DNA of 64,000 nt. Source: Tubulanus polymorphus (lineage: Eukaryota > Nemertea > Palaeonemertea > Tubulaniformes > Tubulanidae). Position 1 is the first letter of the stretch. Each line of letters begins with the position of its first letter. The DNA is taken from contig NC_134030.1 in assembly GCF_964204645.1 (NCBI RefSeq), forward strand, positions 15,404,447 through 15,468,446, in the 5' to 3' direction. Shown one piece after another: positions 19,396 through 33,416 of this stretch. The notes beneath the pieces were generated by a model, which made no database searches, was not told where the DNA came from, and saw only the letters and a program-made list of their open reading frames with translations. The position numbers were made by a program, and so were the translations under genes.

Positions 19396-20290
19396 TATAT
19401 TATTATTATTATGTTTTATTTCAGACATATGTCCATATAACAAATTTTTTTACAAAAATATTATAATGATAAATATACAAAATACATAGCACTGTTTTAA
19501 GGACACGACTTTATTATGTGTACAGTATCCTGTCCCATGTTTTAAATAGTGATGAAAAGTAGAATGAAATTGAGCTAGAGATCGATCGAACAAGAGTGTT
19601 TGGATGAGACAGAATACCGGATTTAAAAGAGTAGACTATTTTGCGGTAAATCTCGCCGAAGCTTTTCACATGATTATTGAAAAACATTGCGGAAGCACTA
19701 CACCCCGGTTCAAAATGATGCAGGCGCCTGAACGCATTATTGAAACACACACGTAAGCGGTTGTAAGTTTGTTTAGAAAAATTTGACCAAATAGGCATAC
19801 TATAAAAAGACGTACAATAGCTAGAAAACAGTTTATTTTTCACAACATTGCTGCAGGAAGAAAATTTACGGATAATAGAATTTGCACGGATGCAGAGCAA
19901 TTTGGTTTGATAATTCATGTCTGCATCATCAGATAAAGCAAATGAAATGTAATATCCTAGATATTTTAAAATCATTTACATATTTTATGAGGCAATTATT
20001 CATATACACTGGCGGCACAACATTGCCATAGAAAACGAAGCCAGATGGCTTAAAAACTATACACTGAGTTTTATCTATATTAAATGTTATGTCATGCTGG
20101 CTTGCATAGTTATTACAAATATTGATTAGAGTTTGTAGACCCTTTGCAGACGGACAAAAAATGCAAATGTCGTCGGCATATATTAAATGATTTATTAGAG
20201 TACCATAGTTTATGCAGCCGATATTGAAAGAATTGAGTTTGACACTAAGGTCATTTGAATATTTAGATAATAATAAGAACGCAACTATCA
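19396..20290 (-). pseudogene. CR1/L2-like LINE, 3' part (RT core and 3' end)
   Basis: The - strand encodes the RT catalytic region (LIYADDICIFCPSAKG, then NIDKTQCIVFKP) and the thumb with KYLGYYIS. It ends in an (ATA/AAT)n tail at 19396-19412. The sequence upstream of DLSVKLNSFNIG is cut off at about 20285. Family features match the LINE whose 5' part lies at 42228-45848 on the same strand, so the two are most likely halves of one insertion. A frameshift lies near 19950. Confidence 0.75.
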
Positions 20291-20491
20291 CAATCTTCGT
20301 GATGATAATGAGTTTATTTACATGTTCAAACGTTTCAATCGATTTCGACTCATCTCTTCGAGTCCTTTTCAAGAAATGACATGAAAAGATACAAACTATG
20401 TATAGTATACTGTTACTAATTACAGAGAATATCATGCAGGCGTGAAGTGGCCTAGTTTACAAAGTACAAATGGGTTATAAACATATCAAAA

Positions 20492-21828
20492 TACGTTCAG
20501 TAAAAATGAGACACCATGTGTGGAAAGTTGTTTGTTAATACTTGGTTTTTTGGATTTTATATATAATGCCTCTTTGATGGTGATTTCAAAGTCATTTTTT
20601 CCAGAATCAACGATTGAAAAGTTGTTTTTTAAAAATTTGATGCACAATTTATACATGATGTTAAATGTTCCTTAATTGCTGAAGGTGAAGTTCCATGCTC
20701 CTTTACCCTTTTGGCCAAATGTCGCATTGTTTTACCAATGTATGTGTTATTTGCATCACGCAAACATTTAAATTTATAAATAACATTGGCCAACAAGGGT
20801 GAAGGAGTATGGGACTTAAGTGAAAAGTAGTTCCTAATTTTGAAAGAAGTAAAGACAATACGAATATCCACGTTGAAATATTGTTTGAATAGACTCTTGA
20901 GTTTTCTGCTAAATATAATCGAAGGGAGGCCTATGTAAGGAACGAAAAAAAGTGTTTCGACCTTATCTTCCCTGACCATACTAGCGGGAGTAACATCACT
21001 ACATTTGCTATTCAAAAATCTTCTAAGACACGAATTAAACAAATCTTGTGGGTAGCCATTTTTGTGGAAAACGTTTTTTAGGAAATCAATTTCTTGTGAA
21101 AAAACAAACCAACTACTGCTTATGGTATATGCTCTATGGAGCAGACATTGGATTAAACCAAATTTCCATTTTTGAGGACACATAGCTGAAAAGTTTAGAA
21201 TCAAGCTAGTGTAAGTTGATTTTCTAAATACATGAGAAGTGAAGGTACCATCATCCGTTGCTGGGAGCGAAATATACGTATCTAGAAATGGAAGTGTAGA
21301 CGGCCCTATTTCTGAAGTAAATTTAAGATTAGGGTGTAGTGCATTTAGTTTCTCCAGGAAAGATGCATGTATTGAATCACGTCTGAGTACACAGAAAATA
21401 TCATCAACATAACGTAGGTATAACGATGGCGCGAAACTTTTCCCTGAACAATCATCTAGCAGCTTAGATTCAAAATAAGCCAAACAGAAATTAGCCATAG
21501 TGGGCCCTAGAGGGCTGCCCATTGTAACTCCATCTACCTGTCGAAAAATCTTTCGCGATACATAAAGATTCCACTTGTTGCTATTTTCATAAGTTGTTTA
21601 AAGGTAGCCTTATCAAAATCTGGTTTAGTAGTCGATCCATAGATATGGTCTGCTATAATATTGATAGTTTGTCCCAATGGTACATCAGTAAAAAGTGACA
21701 CGATATCAAAGCTGATCAGTATATCAGTAGGTTTGAAATAGAATTGTTTCAATCGCTCCAAAAAACTGGAGGTACTGTCTAGCATGTAATTAGAAGGAAT
21801 ATGTGGTTTGATAATATTGTCAAGGTAT
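20492..21828 (-). pseudogene. Penelope-like retroelement: RT plus GIY-YIG endonuclease, truncated
   Basis: The - strand shows the PLE-type reverse transcriptase, with FDIVSLFTDVP, MGSPLGPTMANF and LYLRYVDDIFCV. The C-terminal GIY-YIG nuclease (NVIYKFKC, NNTYIGKTMRHLAKRVKEH, then SAIKEHL) follows. The N-terminus is missing because the segment abuts the gypsy LTR at 21829. There is a frameshift near 21535 and a stop near 20629, after which coding continues in another frame to about 20492. The order RT then GIY-YIG is diagnostic for canonical Penelope-like elements. Confidence 0.88.
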
Positions 21829-22345
21829 TGATACACCGGTCACAATCCTCTCTTTAATCGTTATCTATTAAATACTTGAGTAAGGCCCTGGCGAGAGAAC
21901 GTGTCCGTGCACAAATCCGAATGAATAAATTGAAATACCGGATGATAATATTGAAGATAATATATTTTATTTACCTTGAACAAAGAATGATTTTCCTAAT
22001 CCCTATTGTATATGAATCCCTATCGTTCCGAAGCTTCTCCTGTCCTGCTGTCGACACTCGTCTTACTAAGGTACAGATTCTCCCGATTGACTGCTCTCTC
22101 AAGATGCGGGTCCTTTTTATAGAAAGAATCGGCATTCTTAAAATACCGACTCTCCCACTCGACTTTTTGGCAAGGAGCAGCAACCTTACTGTCATGACTG
22201 TTTTGGTCATATAGAATTTGGCCTTAATGATTCGCTGATCTAAAATTATTTTCAAAACTGATTTGCTAAACTAACTTTTTCCTTCCAACCCTCCTGTCAT
22301 GACGCGTTGTGATTTACTCACTCCTTGCTAGTCGTTGTTGAGAGA
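21829..22345 (-). repeat. 3' LTR of the Env-bearing gypsy element
   Basis: About 517 bp beginning TGATACACCGG and almost identical to 41703-42227; only a handful of substitutions are visible. The inner boundary is uncertain, because the repeated block ends with CAGCTAT in both copies and I found no clear polypurine tract. The true LTR may extend further right. Confidence 0.75.
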
Positions 22346-24776
22346 GCAGCTATTGTCTGTGAATTACCAACGAGCGCATACAGACAACAGAAACTTCAGA
22401 CAGCTAGTTTTAACATTTAACACAAATTAATTTTTCTAAAACATTAGCGATTATTAACAATTTGTTCTTTAACAACATCTAGATTACTCAAATTTAATAT
22501 CTTTTCAAAACTTTGTTTTCTTTTCTAATTACAGTACAAATTCATTGTTTCTTTTTTAATTATTATAATTAACTACGATTCGGAATACATTGTGATTGAT
22601 TATCAATTCTTAAATTATTTGAAATACTTATACTAATTATTTTATCTACAATTTAACTAATTCTATTTTAATACAGGATAAGCAAAACAACCACATCTTC
22701 ATAAACTTCCGGTTTTTCCTTTTACGGAAAATAGCCGGGAATATCATCAAGTATCAGCGTGATCCCTTCACGAGCCTCATTATAAATACACTCCATTGTT
22801 ACGACCCAACCAAATATGGTTCCAACTATTTAAAAGTTTTATATAAAGATTTTCTGAATGTTTGCCAGATCTCACAGCAGAAGAACCGAGAAAGAATTGT
22901 TGTTTATAGACTGATTTATGGTTTGCGTTGGTAGATGAAAGCATCAAACAAGAACTTTCGTAATTCTTACTACTAGTACATTCTTGTCTGACGGCTTTAA
23001 CGTAACCCCCACGCATACGGAAACAACATTAAGAACATTTCTAAATACTACGAACATTTTCAAATACTACGAAAATCTATCTTTGGATCAACACTCCCTA
23101 TCCAGTTTAAATTTCGTCCCGAAATTTTGAATTTAAACCAACTCGTGAATATCCCGCTGATACCTCTAGAACAAATCCTGAAAAAGAACATTAGTAAACA
23201 ATTCATTATAACGAGTAACTATTTCTTAGAGTTCGACACTACAACGCGTATTAAAGTTCATGATATAGTTTATCATAAAACCGCATTTAAAGTTCTGGAT
23301 ACCCAATCGGAAAAAAGTTCATTCGAGACCGCTGTCCCCGCACACTAAACAGTCGAAAGTTAAGCACAAAACAGTTCACAGTTTGAGTTTTGAATTTACC
23401 GCGAAGTGACGCAACAGCTACCAGACACAACAAGGTACGTCATGGACGGACGAATGACGTCATCCACCGCAGTTCCTCGCAGCGCGTACTGCTACGTTGA
23501 TAGTACGGCAAAACGCATTTATGTTCAGCTGATACTTGCTCGCTATTCATAGACGCTATAGTACTACGGTTACTATATCGGAGTCTTTTCTCCACAGTTA
23601 ATATAGAAACGGAACAGTAATGTATTCGCATCTTACGGCTTGAGCGAACAACATTCCATCGAATGTTGTATGTAACTACACGGGAGCCATCTTGAACACA
23701 CTCGGCTTTACTCCGCTAAAATGTCTACGGAAATTATCACTTTTCTTCATATTTCGTATCGCGTTGGCCAGGTGTCTTTGTCCACCCTTCATCACTTAAG
23801 TTTGTGAGTATATAGCAAGTCTTCGAGAGTGACAAACACCACTACCAATGGCCAGAATCGCATGACTAATCATGGAGCATGATTCCATCCCGTTGAAACG
23901 GCAACGCCCTAGATCGTTGTTGTAGGCTGTATATAGTTGTTCATTTTTCCTCGTTAATTGACGAATCGGTGAATTAATATCACCCATCTCGGCCAGAGCA
24001 TACCAGTTGCTGGTTTTTCAAACTATCAGTTGCGACGAATAGAGTTTCAGGATACCTCCCAACAAGTCCCCATCTCCATATGGTCACTATCAGGGGGGTA
24101 CTCATCAACATCTATTGCGGTTGACAGAAGAAGGCATTCTTCCATCTTAGTGCTATCGTATCTTCGGCGGTCTCATTCCAACACATCCGATACGGGTATC
24201 CTACAATTAATATGGTAATAATACAGAGATTATTCAAACATATACGAATTAACAGTATTTATTCAAACAGTATTTGTTTCATTGTTATTATTAACAATAA
24301 CTTCTTTTTTTTCGCAATAATAATTTATGACTTTTCTTTAAACTATCGATAATAAGTACCGGATACTTTAATAGTCAGGCTAAAGCCGATGTCATGTCAA
24401 TTACAATTATTAATATCAGCAATTGTCACGATTATCCTTATTTCCGTAACTCATGACCAGGCCATGAGTTCACTAACGAACTAAGTATTATGATACTAAA
24501 TTTTCATATTTCTTATGTAATGATATCTTAATCACTTACTACTATAAATCAAAACTTTCTGATAATTCAACAGGACATACGCATCCTGATTCAACTATTA
24601 ATTAGATTATACTTACGACTAATAATACAACTAATTCAATTTTGACACGGAGCGCACCCGGGCGCCCTCGTCATAATATTTGAATTTTAATTTCAATACA
24701 AATATGGATACAGTCTACTGGTATCAGCCAACATAGAATTCCTGGGAATTCCTACCGAATAATCCGGAGGCAATAA
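22346..24776. other. Non-coding internal region of the Env gypsy element
   Basis: About 2.4 kb lie between the left LTR and the inverted-repeat insertion. Only short frames are present, for example a 73-codon + strand frame at 23127-23348 and a 78-codon - strand frame at 22780-23016, none with a recognisable domain. By position it is the 3' part of the gypsy element after env, or a further insertion. Confidence 0.45.
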
Positions 24777-25098
24777 ACACGTTCCCAAATGTTTTGATAC
24801 TTTCTCAGTTTGTATCAAAAATATTGCCAATTTCTGGTCCTTGAGTCCTGAAAAATGATAAATTTACAGCGCAAAATCGTACAAACGTGTCAATTATACT
24901 TCTAAACACTTTATTTGCGGACCAGTTTATGAATTGAGCGTGGGCCATAGAGCGCTATATCCGCCTGTGATCTCGACTTTCAATTTATTACGTAAGCTAT
25001 TCGTGAACAAAATGCGGCCGGCGCACAATAGAAACTTCGCTCTATGTATTCTTTCATTACCGCCGACAAAGAGGACCGATATTTCGCAAATTGGATTC

Positions 25099-25116
25099 GG
25101 GAGGTTTAAACCTCCC
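25099..25116. repeat. Perfect 18-bp palindrome in the left TIR
   Basis: GGGAGGTTTAAACCTCCC is its own reverse complement. The same palindrome lies at 30832-30849 in the right TIR and is fully conserved although the TIRs have diverged around it. Confidence 0.85.
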
Positions 25117-25281
25117 AAGGTCAAATCACTAAAATTGTGACCTTCGTGGAAATTATCTAAAAAGCCGATGGTAATCAAATTTAGCAGAACCTTTTACCCA
25201 AACGTTCAATGGTTTGAAAATCTTTCAATGGCATTCCTAAGTATTTGATGAAAGTTGAGAAATCATAAGATATTCATATAA

Positions 25282-28200
25282 CCATGGACTCTAAAACCTA
25301 AATCATATAAGAGTCCCCGATATAAACAAAAAAACTTCGCATAACGAAGAAGCAAAAATTCGAATCTGATTCATCTGTTTGGAATTGATTCTTATGAAAT
25401 GGAAACAAATGCGTGAGCACTACTCATTCATTCAATTTACTTTGCGGCTTTACAACGGCTATTTCACTGGTTCTGCGTGATGAGATAATTCTGATTAAAG
25501 TTATTGTATTAATTTCTATATGTATATACGTAATGATACTCTTTCTGAATAAAGGATGCACGTTATTCGAATCCCCACCATTGTTCTCTACAATGTACGT
25601 TAATCAAACTCACGATAAAACCAGAGCCAAAACCATGGACTCAAAAACGAAGAATCCGTGGTCAAACATACAATTCTAATTTCCCCGTTAGTTCACTGAT
25701 GCCGTCAGTTTCTATCGAATGCAAGGATTCTAGCCAATCAGAGAGGCGCATGTACACATCCATTGGCATGTTAGTTATAGTACAACTTAGACAATAATCA
25801 AGGTTCGAGCCAATGTCAGTAACTAGAATATGTTCTTTCATCAAATACAAATAACTCAGCAGTAGTCAGTTAGTTGAGTTTGTTTGACTTGATTTGTATT
25901 TCATCAATCAATCTATTTCATTTTATTTTAAAGTACAAACTAAACGCTTGAATTGCTTATAACACGACCAGGTATGAATTAGAATAGATCGGCTTAATAT
26001 TTCGAATGCAAATTTGGCGTTTAAGCAATCGGAAATTCGAAGTGCTTGAGAAATTTTTCAATACGCACATTACTTCGAATAGCGATAAGTTCATTGACAC
26101 ATGTGACCATTGTTGTGTTACTTTCGATAGCGAGTCGAATAAGCTATGCGACAGCTAACGACAGCACAATCGCAATATCAACAGAAGTTCATTTTATCCT
26201 ACATGATGAGGCTAAATTCAGTGAAATCGATCGTGTTCTGAAATATATATTTTCCTGGATACATGTTGTTTATTGTAGCTATTCTATGCGGTTTTACATT
26301 AACCTGCTATAACATATTGACCGTTTTCAAGAACCCAAAAATTACAATTTTCTGGGTATCTGTTTTTTTTTCAAAAACAACCCAAACCCGAAATTGTGTA
26401 CAGTTAGTACGCAGCGTATATACTGTCGGATTAGAGAATATTGAAAAAACTTAGAAAAAGTTCAGTGAAGGAAAATAAGCTCAGCAGTGACAAATTGTCA
26501 TTTCATCCCCTGCACGTGATTAATTGATGTCCAAATATCTTCTACCGTGAAAACTCTGCATTTAGCGTCAAACGAATTTTTGTATACGTATCTCAGGATG
26601 CATGCTCTTCAAAAAGGTAGCCTATTAGGAAAAAACTTACCCGGTAAAATCCTAATTTGTCCTAAACGATATTCCAACTATTATTTTGTTAATTATTCAA
26701 CTATCATCACTAACTGGGTAAGTTAGTTGAACTTACATAAAGATATTTCATTAGGGACACTTCAATTTCACACCATTCAATATCATAAGGGAACAAAATT
26801 CTTTGAAACTTGGTAGTTCTTAAGACTAGGTTTTGTTTCCGAAATTTACTAAATGTACCAATTCTAATAATTCACTCATTGAAGCTTCTATATATAAAAA
26901 GCGAAAGCTCGTGCGTCGGAATAAATAGTTAACCTTTAAACTACTACTCGTCTCTTCATTTAAATTCAAATAATATAAGTCTTTATTGATTCTTTTTTGT
27001 TGAAATATGCATAACTTTATCTGGGCAAATTTCTATATTCTGTCAAGTCATGGACTCTAAAACGATTTAGACATTAAAACGTTTTAGAGTCCATGGTCAA
27101 GGTATTTTGGCTATAACGAATATGACTAACTCCCTGGGGCAACGATGTGGGTGATGAAATGATCTCTCCCATTGTAATCCCACCATTTAATTACTCATTG
27201 TATAACAACTCTCACAATTAAGCCTCGGACTCTTAAACGAATTATGAGTGCATGCTTTAGTATAGGCTCTGATATAGAGCATATTGTCTTGATTTAGAAC
27301 ATGTATGCATAAACTCTAGGCTGCAAAGAAATACGTTTTCAGCGGCTCTAATCGAGTTAAATTTTTCGTGATAGATTAACACAGAAAGGCGACACCCAAT
27401 CGCTGCTTATTGACATTAGGCACAAGTCACTGTTATGTTCATTAGTAAAACTAATATAGAATGAATAAGTGAGGAGGGGAAATGTATAAATTAAATTTAT
27501 AAATGAATTTATAAGAATTTAGCATGCATCGGAGTGCACTTAAATTGGATTATTACAAAATAACTCACTTCAAAATTTATGATATTGTTTCATTGATATT
27601 TATTACTTTAAAGCAATTCACTTTAAGAACTTTGGTCAACAATAAGTCTGACCTGCAAATCAAATCATCGGGAGACAAAATACTGTTTCAAAAAATTATA
27701 TTGCTAATACATGCCTAATCTTAACCTTTCGCCATAAACCTACTGGATTTAGAGCCTGGGGCATTTTAGATGGTTGTAGGTAGAAATCCCCTAGGTAAAA
27801 TCCTCACCTGACGATTTTTCAAGAACATTTGAAAGCACGATATTTATTCAAACATATTCCTCCACAATACAACTGCAATATATTTGAACTGTGCATTGAA
27901 CTATTTTGTTGAAATAAATCTTTAAATAAATTCATAGAATAAATGAAATTAATGAACTTTTTATTCATACTACCTTTTCATATTTTTATTCATACTATCT
28001 TTTCATATTTTTATTCATACTATCTTTTAATTCGAAATAAATAACTCTTTTTTACTTGTGGTATAGTATGCTTATGATATGGATTCGATTTACGTATCAA
28101 TATGTTCATGTTGACAGGGGCCTGATGATGGCTAATAGCATTAGCCGAAACATTGCTCGTAGAACATTTGATTTTTAGCTGAATTCATTGTGGGATTTGT

Positions 28201-30487
28201 CTCATTATTCACCATACACGGATATTGTGTATTTTCTTCTCATTTTCATGTTGGTTTTGAACAACTTAAATTTTGCGATTCTAATACCTTATTAACTTTA
28301 GATGACAGTAATACCTTCAATTTACATTTAACATATGATCACTGCTGAAAGTGTAATAAGGAATATATATTTACTCCAGTGACAATATTTTGATTCAAAG
28401 ATTTAATTCAATCATCTAGTCTGAGTCTTTATGGTAAAACTTCTGGCTAACCAAGAGCTAACCGAATTCCGACAATAGAAGGTGGTCGCTTGAAAATTAG
28501 TTAATTTACGCAACAGGAATCTATCTTGATTTCAAGGGCACTTCAATTAATCGTTTCAATAGTGACCACTGTAAATTAGCCAGTAGTTTAAATGACCGAA
28601 TTCAATCAACCGATTCGTATCCTAAGAATGAGAATTGTATCTAACCACAGTAGTTATTCCTCATCAAACGTTCGGTCATCATATTATACATCTATACATC
28701 ATTACTATCATCTTCAGTTAATAGAAGTGCAATAAAATCTAGAATCTATGAGTTGAGATTTTTTAAACATAATAAATTGTGTTGATTTTATGTTAGTTAA
28801 ATCAAATATTGGGAATATTTTACCGGGGGATTTTCACTTTGGGGATAATAACCTAAATTATTTTATATCATCGGTTTTCATTAAGAAAAAAAAAACAACT
28901 ATTAATCTTAACTACACTTATTTTATTCCTTTTGGAACATTAAGATTCTTTCATTGAATTTAATATGTTATTTCGTACAATAGTTCATCACAGTGCGTCA
29001 TTCACGCTTAAATGTACAAAACTTCTTTACAGAGTTCAAAATATAAACCAGCAATCTCATCTCAAGCATGTACTAGCGCTGACGCTATGGGATAAAACCA
29101 AGTCTCGATTCATTGCCTAAAATGTGGGTACATTCATTCAAATCAGGACTAAAATACGCTTATATGAATATCTTGCATGATATCATTTTACATTACGGGT
29201 GTCTCATAGGCCTGGTTTTACTTGTACATTGTCATCAATTAATTAAACATCCCAAGTAACTTCGTTATTTACTTATGGCTTAATCACTGGTATTCAATAG
29301 CTAGTCGGCTATAGAAAGACTAACCCGATAAAATTCCATTAACCGTTCGTCCAGGGTCGAACACTCGCGGGTTAATTCGCAACGATTTTAAAGAAAGAAA
29401 ATGATTGCATGAAATCTAGTTTTCGTATCAATCGGCGTCCAATCTCTTAAACCATCCTAAACACAGTAGTTTAGTAGTTTGTGTCTATTTACTTTTGCTG
29501 ATGTCATTTAACATAACAATGGAAATGTATTCGTTTATTTGGAAATTATATGAAGATATGGAGTAATCATGTGACAAATCAAATCATTACTGCAAGGCAA
29601 AACATAGCGCACTTCAGATATATGATATGGCCTTAAAGACTTTTCATATATTAACAGTCCAGTTTAACGTCTATTGATATGAATAGTTCAGTTTTGATAT
29701 GACTGTCGCAACAGTTGGAATAAAACGTATGAAATCTAGGAGCATTTATCTCATGAAATTTAGATTTGAGATAATTGTATTGTATTGTATGAGGATTAAA
29801 CATTTCAATGGCTGGTGATTATTTGTGATGAAATAATCAGTGAGATGGACTGTTGATGTAGCCCTGATTGAGGCACTCGGGTCAAATAATATTTTTAGAT
29901 ACAACAGTGCATTTGTTAAAGCAGAACACATGATTTTAAACTAAATATAAGTAGCTAAACCGTTAATTTTCATTCCTAACTTTTTCATCACTCCCGATTA
30001 TCAAAAATAATTCAACAGTTTGATTAACGGATAGTTGCAGTTAACAACATTTCTATCTGATAGAGAAGGTATACAGGTATACAGAGGAACAAGAAAAGAA
30101 CATCCAACTAGACACTGAAAAATCTTTATTCGGGTTTTTTACCAGGGGCCTTTACCTTGGGGTATATTTAACTAGGGGATTTTTACTGAAAGGGACCTTT
30201 ACGGGGCGAGTTTTTACCCGATCACATCGATTATTGAATGACATGTTCGATAAAATCATGACAAAAACTGGTATCACTGGTACAATTTGCTAATTTTCGC
30301 TATTCGGGTGGTTCTGTAGATTATTGGCTATACCGTTGGTAACTGAATAGCTATTTGTATTACTGATCGGACTGTGATGTGAAAATATAGCTTTGACAAA
30401 ACCACAACGAGAAATGAATCAAATGCAATATTTGACTCGAAAACGAGCTTAACCATGGATTCAGTAACGTTTTTTTACAGTCCATGG
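25282..30487. repeat. Dispersed CCATGGACTCTAAAAC words, in part palindromic pairs
   Basis: Copies occur at 25282-25297 and 25633-25648, as a facing inverted pair at 27049-27064 and 27080-27095, and as a weaker pair at 30453-30470 and 30477-30487. All lie inside the inverted-repeat element. Confidence 0.7.
27961..28031. repeat. 25-bp tandem repeat
   Basis: TTATTCATACTATCTTTTCA units begin at 27961, 27986 and 28011 with one or two differences. Confidence 0.85.
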
Positions 30488-30831
30488 CTGAAATGACGCT
30501 ATTGAAAAAATCAATGAGAAATACTGCCTCCGATTTTTATGACGAAAATATAGGAATGAATTCCGAACAGAATCAAATCAGGTTGTTCTTATTGGTATTG
30601 TGTATACATTTCATTTATTAGATATTTCAAGTAATTCGTGTAATTAGGAAAAACTCGATCCAATAATGGGTTTTTCTTTCGGTTTTAAGTAATTTACAAC
30701 TTACCAAATATGGACTTCATGGTTTGACATTAAAACCAGTGAGCATTATGGTATCAAGTTCAACCAAAATTGATTACGATCGGCCTTTCGTAGAATCTCC
30801 CTGAAGGTCACAATTTTAGTAAATTGACCTT

Positions 30832-30849
30832 GGGAGGTTTAAACCTCCC
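30832..30849. repeat. Perfect 18-bp palindrome in the right TIR
   Basis: Identical to the palindrome at 25099-25116. Confidence 0.85.
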
Positions 30850-31174
30850 GAATCCAATTAGCAAAAAATCGGTCCTCTATGTCGGCGACAATAAAAGTAC
30901 CCTGCGCGTAACTTTCTATTGTGCGCCTGCCGCGTTTTGGGCACGAGTAGCTTACGTAATCTTAATTGAAAGTTGAGATCACAGGCAGATATTGAGGTCT
31001 ATGGCCCACACAAAACATCATAAATTGGTCAGGAAATAAAGTGTTTTGTGGTATAGATGACACGTTTGTACGATTTTACACTGTAAATTTATCATTTTTC
31101 AGGACTTTCAGGACCTAAAATCAGCAATATTTTTGATACAAACTGAGAAAGTATCAAAACATTTGAGAACGCGT

Positions 31175-33416
31175 TAATAGCCCATCACCAGGAGGAGCTG
31201 TGAGTGCCAGTACACCGGGCCCACGTTCAGTCTGGGCCTCATCATCTATTACTACGATCTCGGGCTCCACTGACGAAACTGTCAGCTGAGTCGCTTCTCG
31301 TAATTCAGTACTAAAAGAACGATACACCGCGACAACCACTACCTTACTCGGAACTGATACGAGCTGTCTCATCGTGAAAAGACTCGTGAAAAGACTAACC
31401 CGTAGGGGCACCGAGCAAGACGTCGGCAGATTGTACATCGTTCCTTGCGAACAAGTCAGTTGCTTAGTCTGCCAGGTTAAGTTCAAGCGGGCGACTCCAC
31501 AAATGACCCGTAATGCAACCTTAGTGAGAGCTGGAGGTTCAAAACGACATCTCGTTTCACAACCGGACAAGTCCAATGTCTGAATTCCATTCTTAAGTCT
31601 TATGGCTAACCTAACCGGATATTTCCCCGGTGAACAAGGTGCAGGCAAACAGTGTCGGCACCTGTAGCACATAGCACGCAATAAAGGTCTGAACACAATT
31701 ATAACTATACCTACTACAATAACTAAGAACAGGACGACATCGACGCGCCCGCCGAGAGACCAATAGCAAGCCAAGTGAGCCACCCTGTACCGGTTCCAGA
31801 CGAAATAACAGGTTCAGAATGATCAAATAAAGCGTCTGCTTGCGATCGGTACAGTTTAGCGTCAGTTTGAACGGTTCTTGCTAACTTTTTGAAATCCATG
31901 CTAAATTTAGTGTCCACCGCAGCCACTTTTGACCAGTTATTAGCCTTGAAATCCAGACTAGGCAGCGGTGCGTATGGCGTTCCCTGGAACATTGTTGCTC
32001 CAGTAACGTTGGACACTACATTCTTTGAAAAGAAACTATGTAGGACCGGTAAATTAACAGCGTGCGCAATGGTCACCGTGTCTTGGTTAATACATTTGTT
32101 AATTCTACCGGGCACAAAAAATTTTGATCCACGCAATGCACATGCACACCCAATTTCTACCAAACAAAAACGACATGCTTTTATTGCTTTTGGTGACTCG
32201 CCCTGCAGACCTCATACCGTATGTGGCATAATGCTAGCACCTGTGAGGGTTTATCGAAGAAAAGGCTACTCAGGCATGATTCTACGGTTGCTTCGCGCAT
32301 GGACACGCGCTGCCGGCAAGTCATCACATCGGTTCCATGACAAGTAGCAAATATATCGTGACCCATTTCAGTGTAGTAACTACCGTCCCTAGTAGCGCCA
32401 AAATAAGGGGCTGTACCAACAATCATTGAAGTGTTATAGGACGTTGCGTTTATTGGCACTGGCATTAAGACAACCGAGTATAAATCAAAATATGTCTGAC
32501 TAGATTGCAAGGGGATTTTGATCGATATGTAAACAAATTTATCGGTCTTAGTAAAGCACACATCCTTAACTATGTAATAATAGCCTACATCCCTATTAGC
32601 TATTGAAAACCCAGAATGCATCCTATTTAATTTTTCGGACACATCGTCAAGAACCTTCGAAACCATTTTTGGATTAACCAGGGCTCTAGACAAATATCCC
32701 TCCAATAACTTTTCAACCCCCTGCAACCACTCACTGGAAACTGCCGTCAGTCGTACCACTAGGATGATATTTCTTATTGTCATCTCAGACGCTAATGCTA
32801 GCATACTCGCATCGACACTTTGCTTTAGCAGTGTCGTTCGAATTGATTTAAGTTCTTTTGAATTGGCCACGTATGCAGAGGTCAGGCTGCTGATTCGTTT
32901 GTCAGTCGCATTAATAAATGAAGAGAGTGTCCCCTGTATGTGGGTGATTTGATCCGAATTCAACTTGACTATTTTTTCTACTTTTTTTACGTGATTTTCT
33001 ACTTGCTGGACTTCATCTTCGGTAGCAGTACCGAACAAGGAAGACGAAATCGATCCGATAAATGAAAGTGGTGCACGTTTGACCCTGCGCCCACTGGCGT
33101 GTCGTTTCTTTCGTGAGTCGGTATCTGCAGCATCGGGTATCATTTGTCTCATATCAGCCAATTGTCCCCTGATATGGGTCAACGTGTCTAACTGTAGGCG
33201 ATGCGCCTCACGAAACATTTCCAAATAGCCGGAGCAGTGAGAACGAAGTTCTGGCTGGACAAGAGAACAGCGTAGCCGCAAGCCTTTACTCGGGGGGTCA
33301 TTAACAACTAGCCATGGTATAGCGAACGTGTGAAACCAGGCACTGTCGCCATTATGGACTCCACCAATCCGATGAAAGGCGACACCATAGTTTGGCCTCA
33401 AGACCGTCGAGGACAT
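31175..33416 (-). pseudogene. env: Envelope glycoprotein of the gypsy element, broken
   Basis: The first open piece (33416-32181) has a furin-like RRVKR near residue 110, followed by a hydrophobic, Gly/Ser-rich stretch like a fusion peptide and a long coiled-coil-prone region. This is the layout of class I fusion proteins of the errantivirus/baculovirus-F type. A Cys-rich ectodomain continues in a second frame (32163-31723). A strongly hydrophobic transmembrane segment with a following Cys-rich tail lies in a third frame (31783-31175). A stop at 32181-32183 and at least two frame changes make it non-functional. Its last codons are cut by the inverted-repeat element at 31174. It would have mediated membrane fusion. 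Confidence 0.8.

Larger units (their letters stand above)
24777..31174. mobile_element. 6.4-kb terminal-inverted-repeat DNA element, non-coding
   Basis: The left end (from 24777, ACACGTTCCCAAATGTTTTG) and the right end (inward from 31174, ACGCGTTCTCAAATGTTTTG) are inverted copies that remain alignable for about 400 bp, to about 25187 and 30757. TAA flanks both sides (24774-24776 and 31175-31177), which fits the 3-bp target of PIF/Harbinger elements. The interior is AT-rich with no convincing gene, so it looks non-autonomous or gutted. It is inserted into the gypsy element at the 3' end of env. Confidence 0.75.

Noticed and set aside
21971-22255. 94-codon ORF recurring at 41845-42129
   Set aside because: It lies inside the LTR of the Env gypsy element, with opposite-strand frames of the same length; no recognisable protein.
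25413-27718. Several 60-90-codon ORFs inside the 6.4-kb TIR element
   Set aside because: AT-rich chance frames on both strands without domains or splice context.
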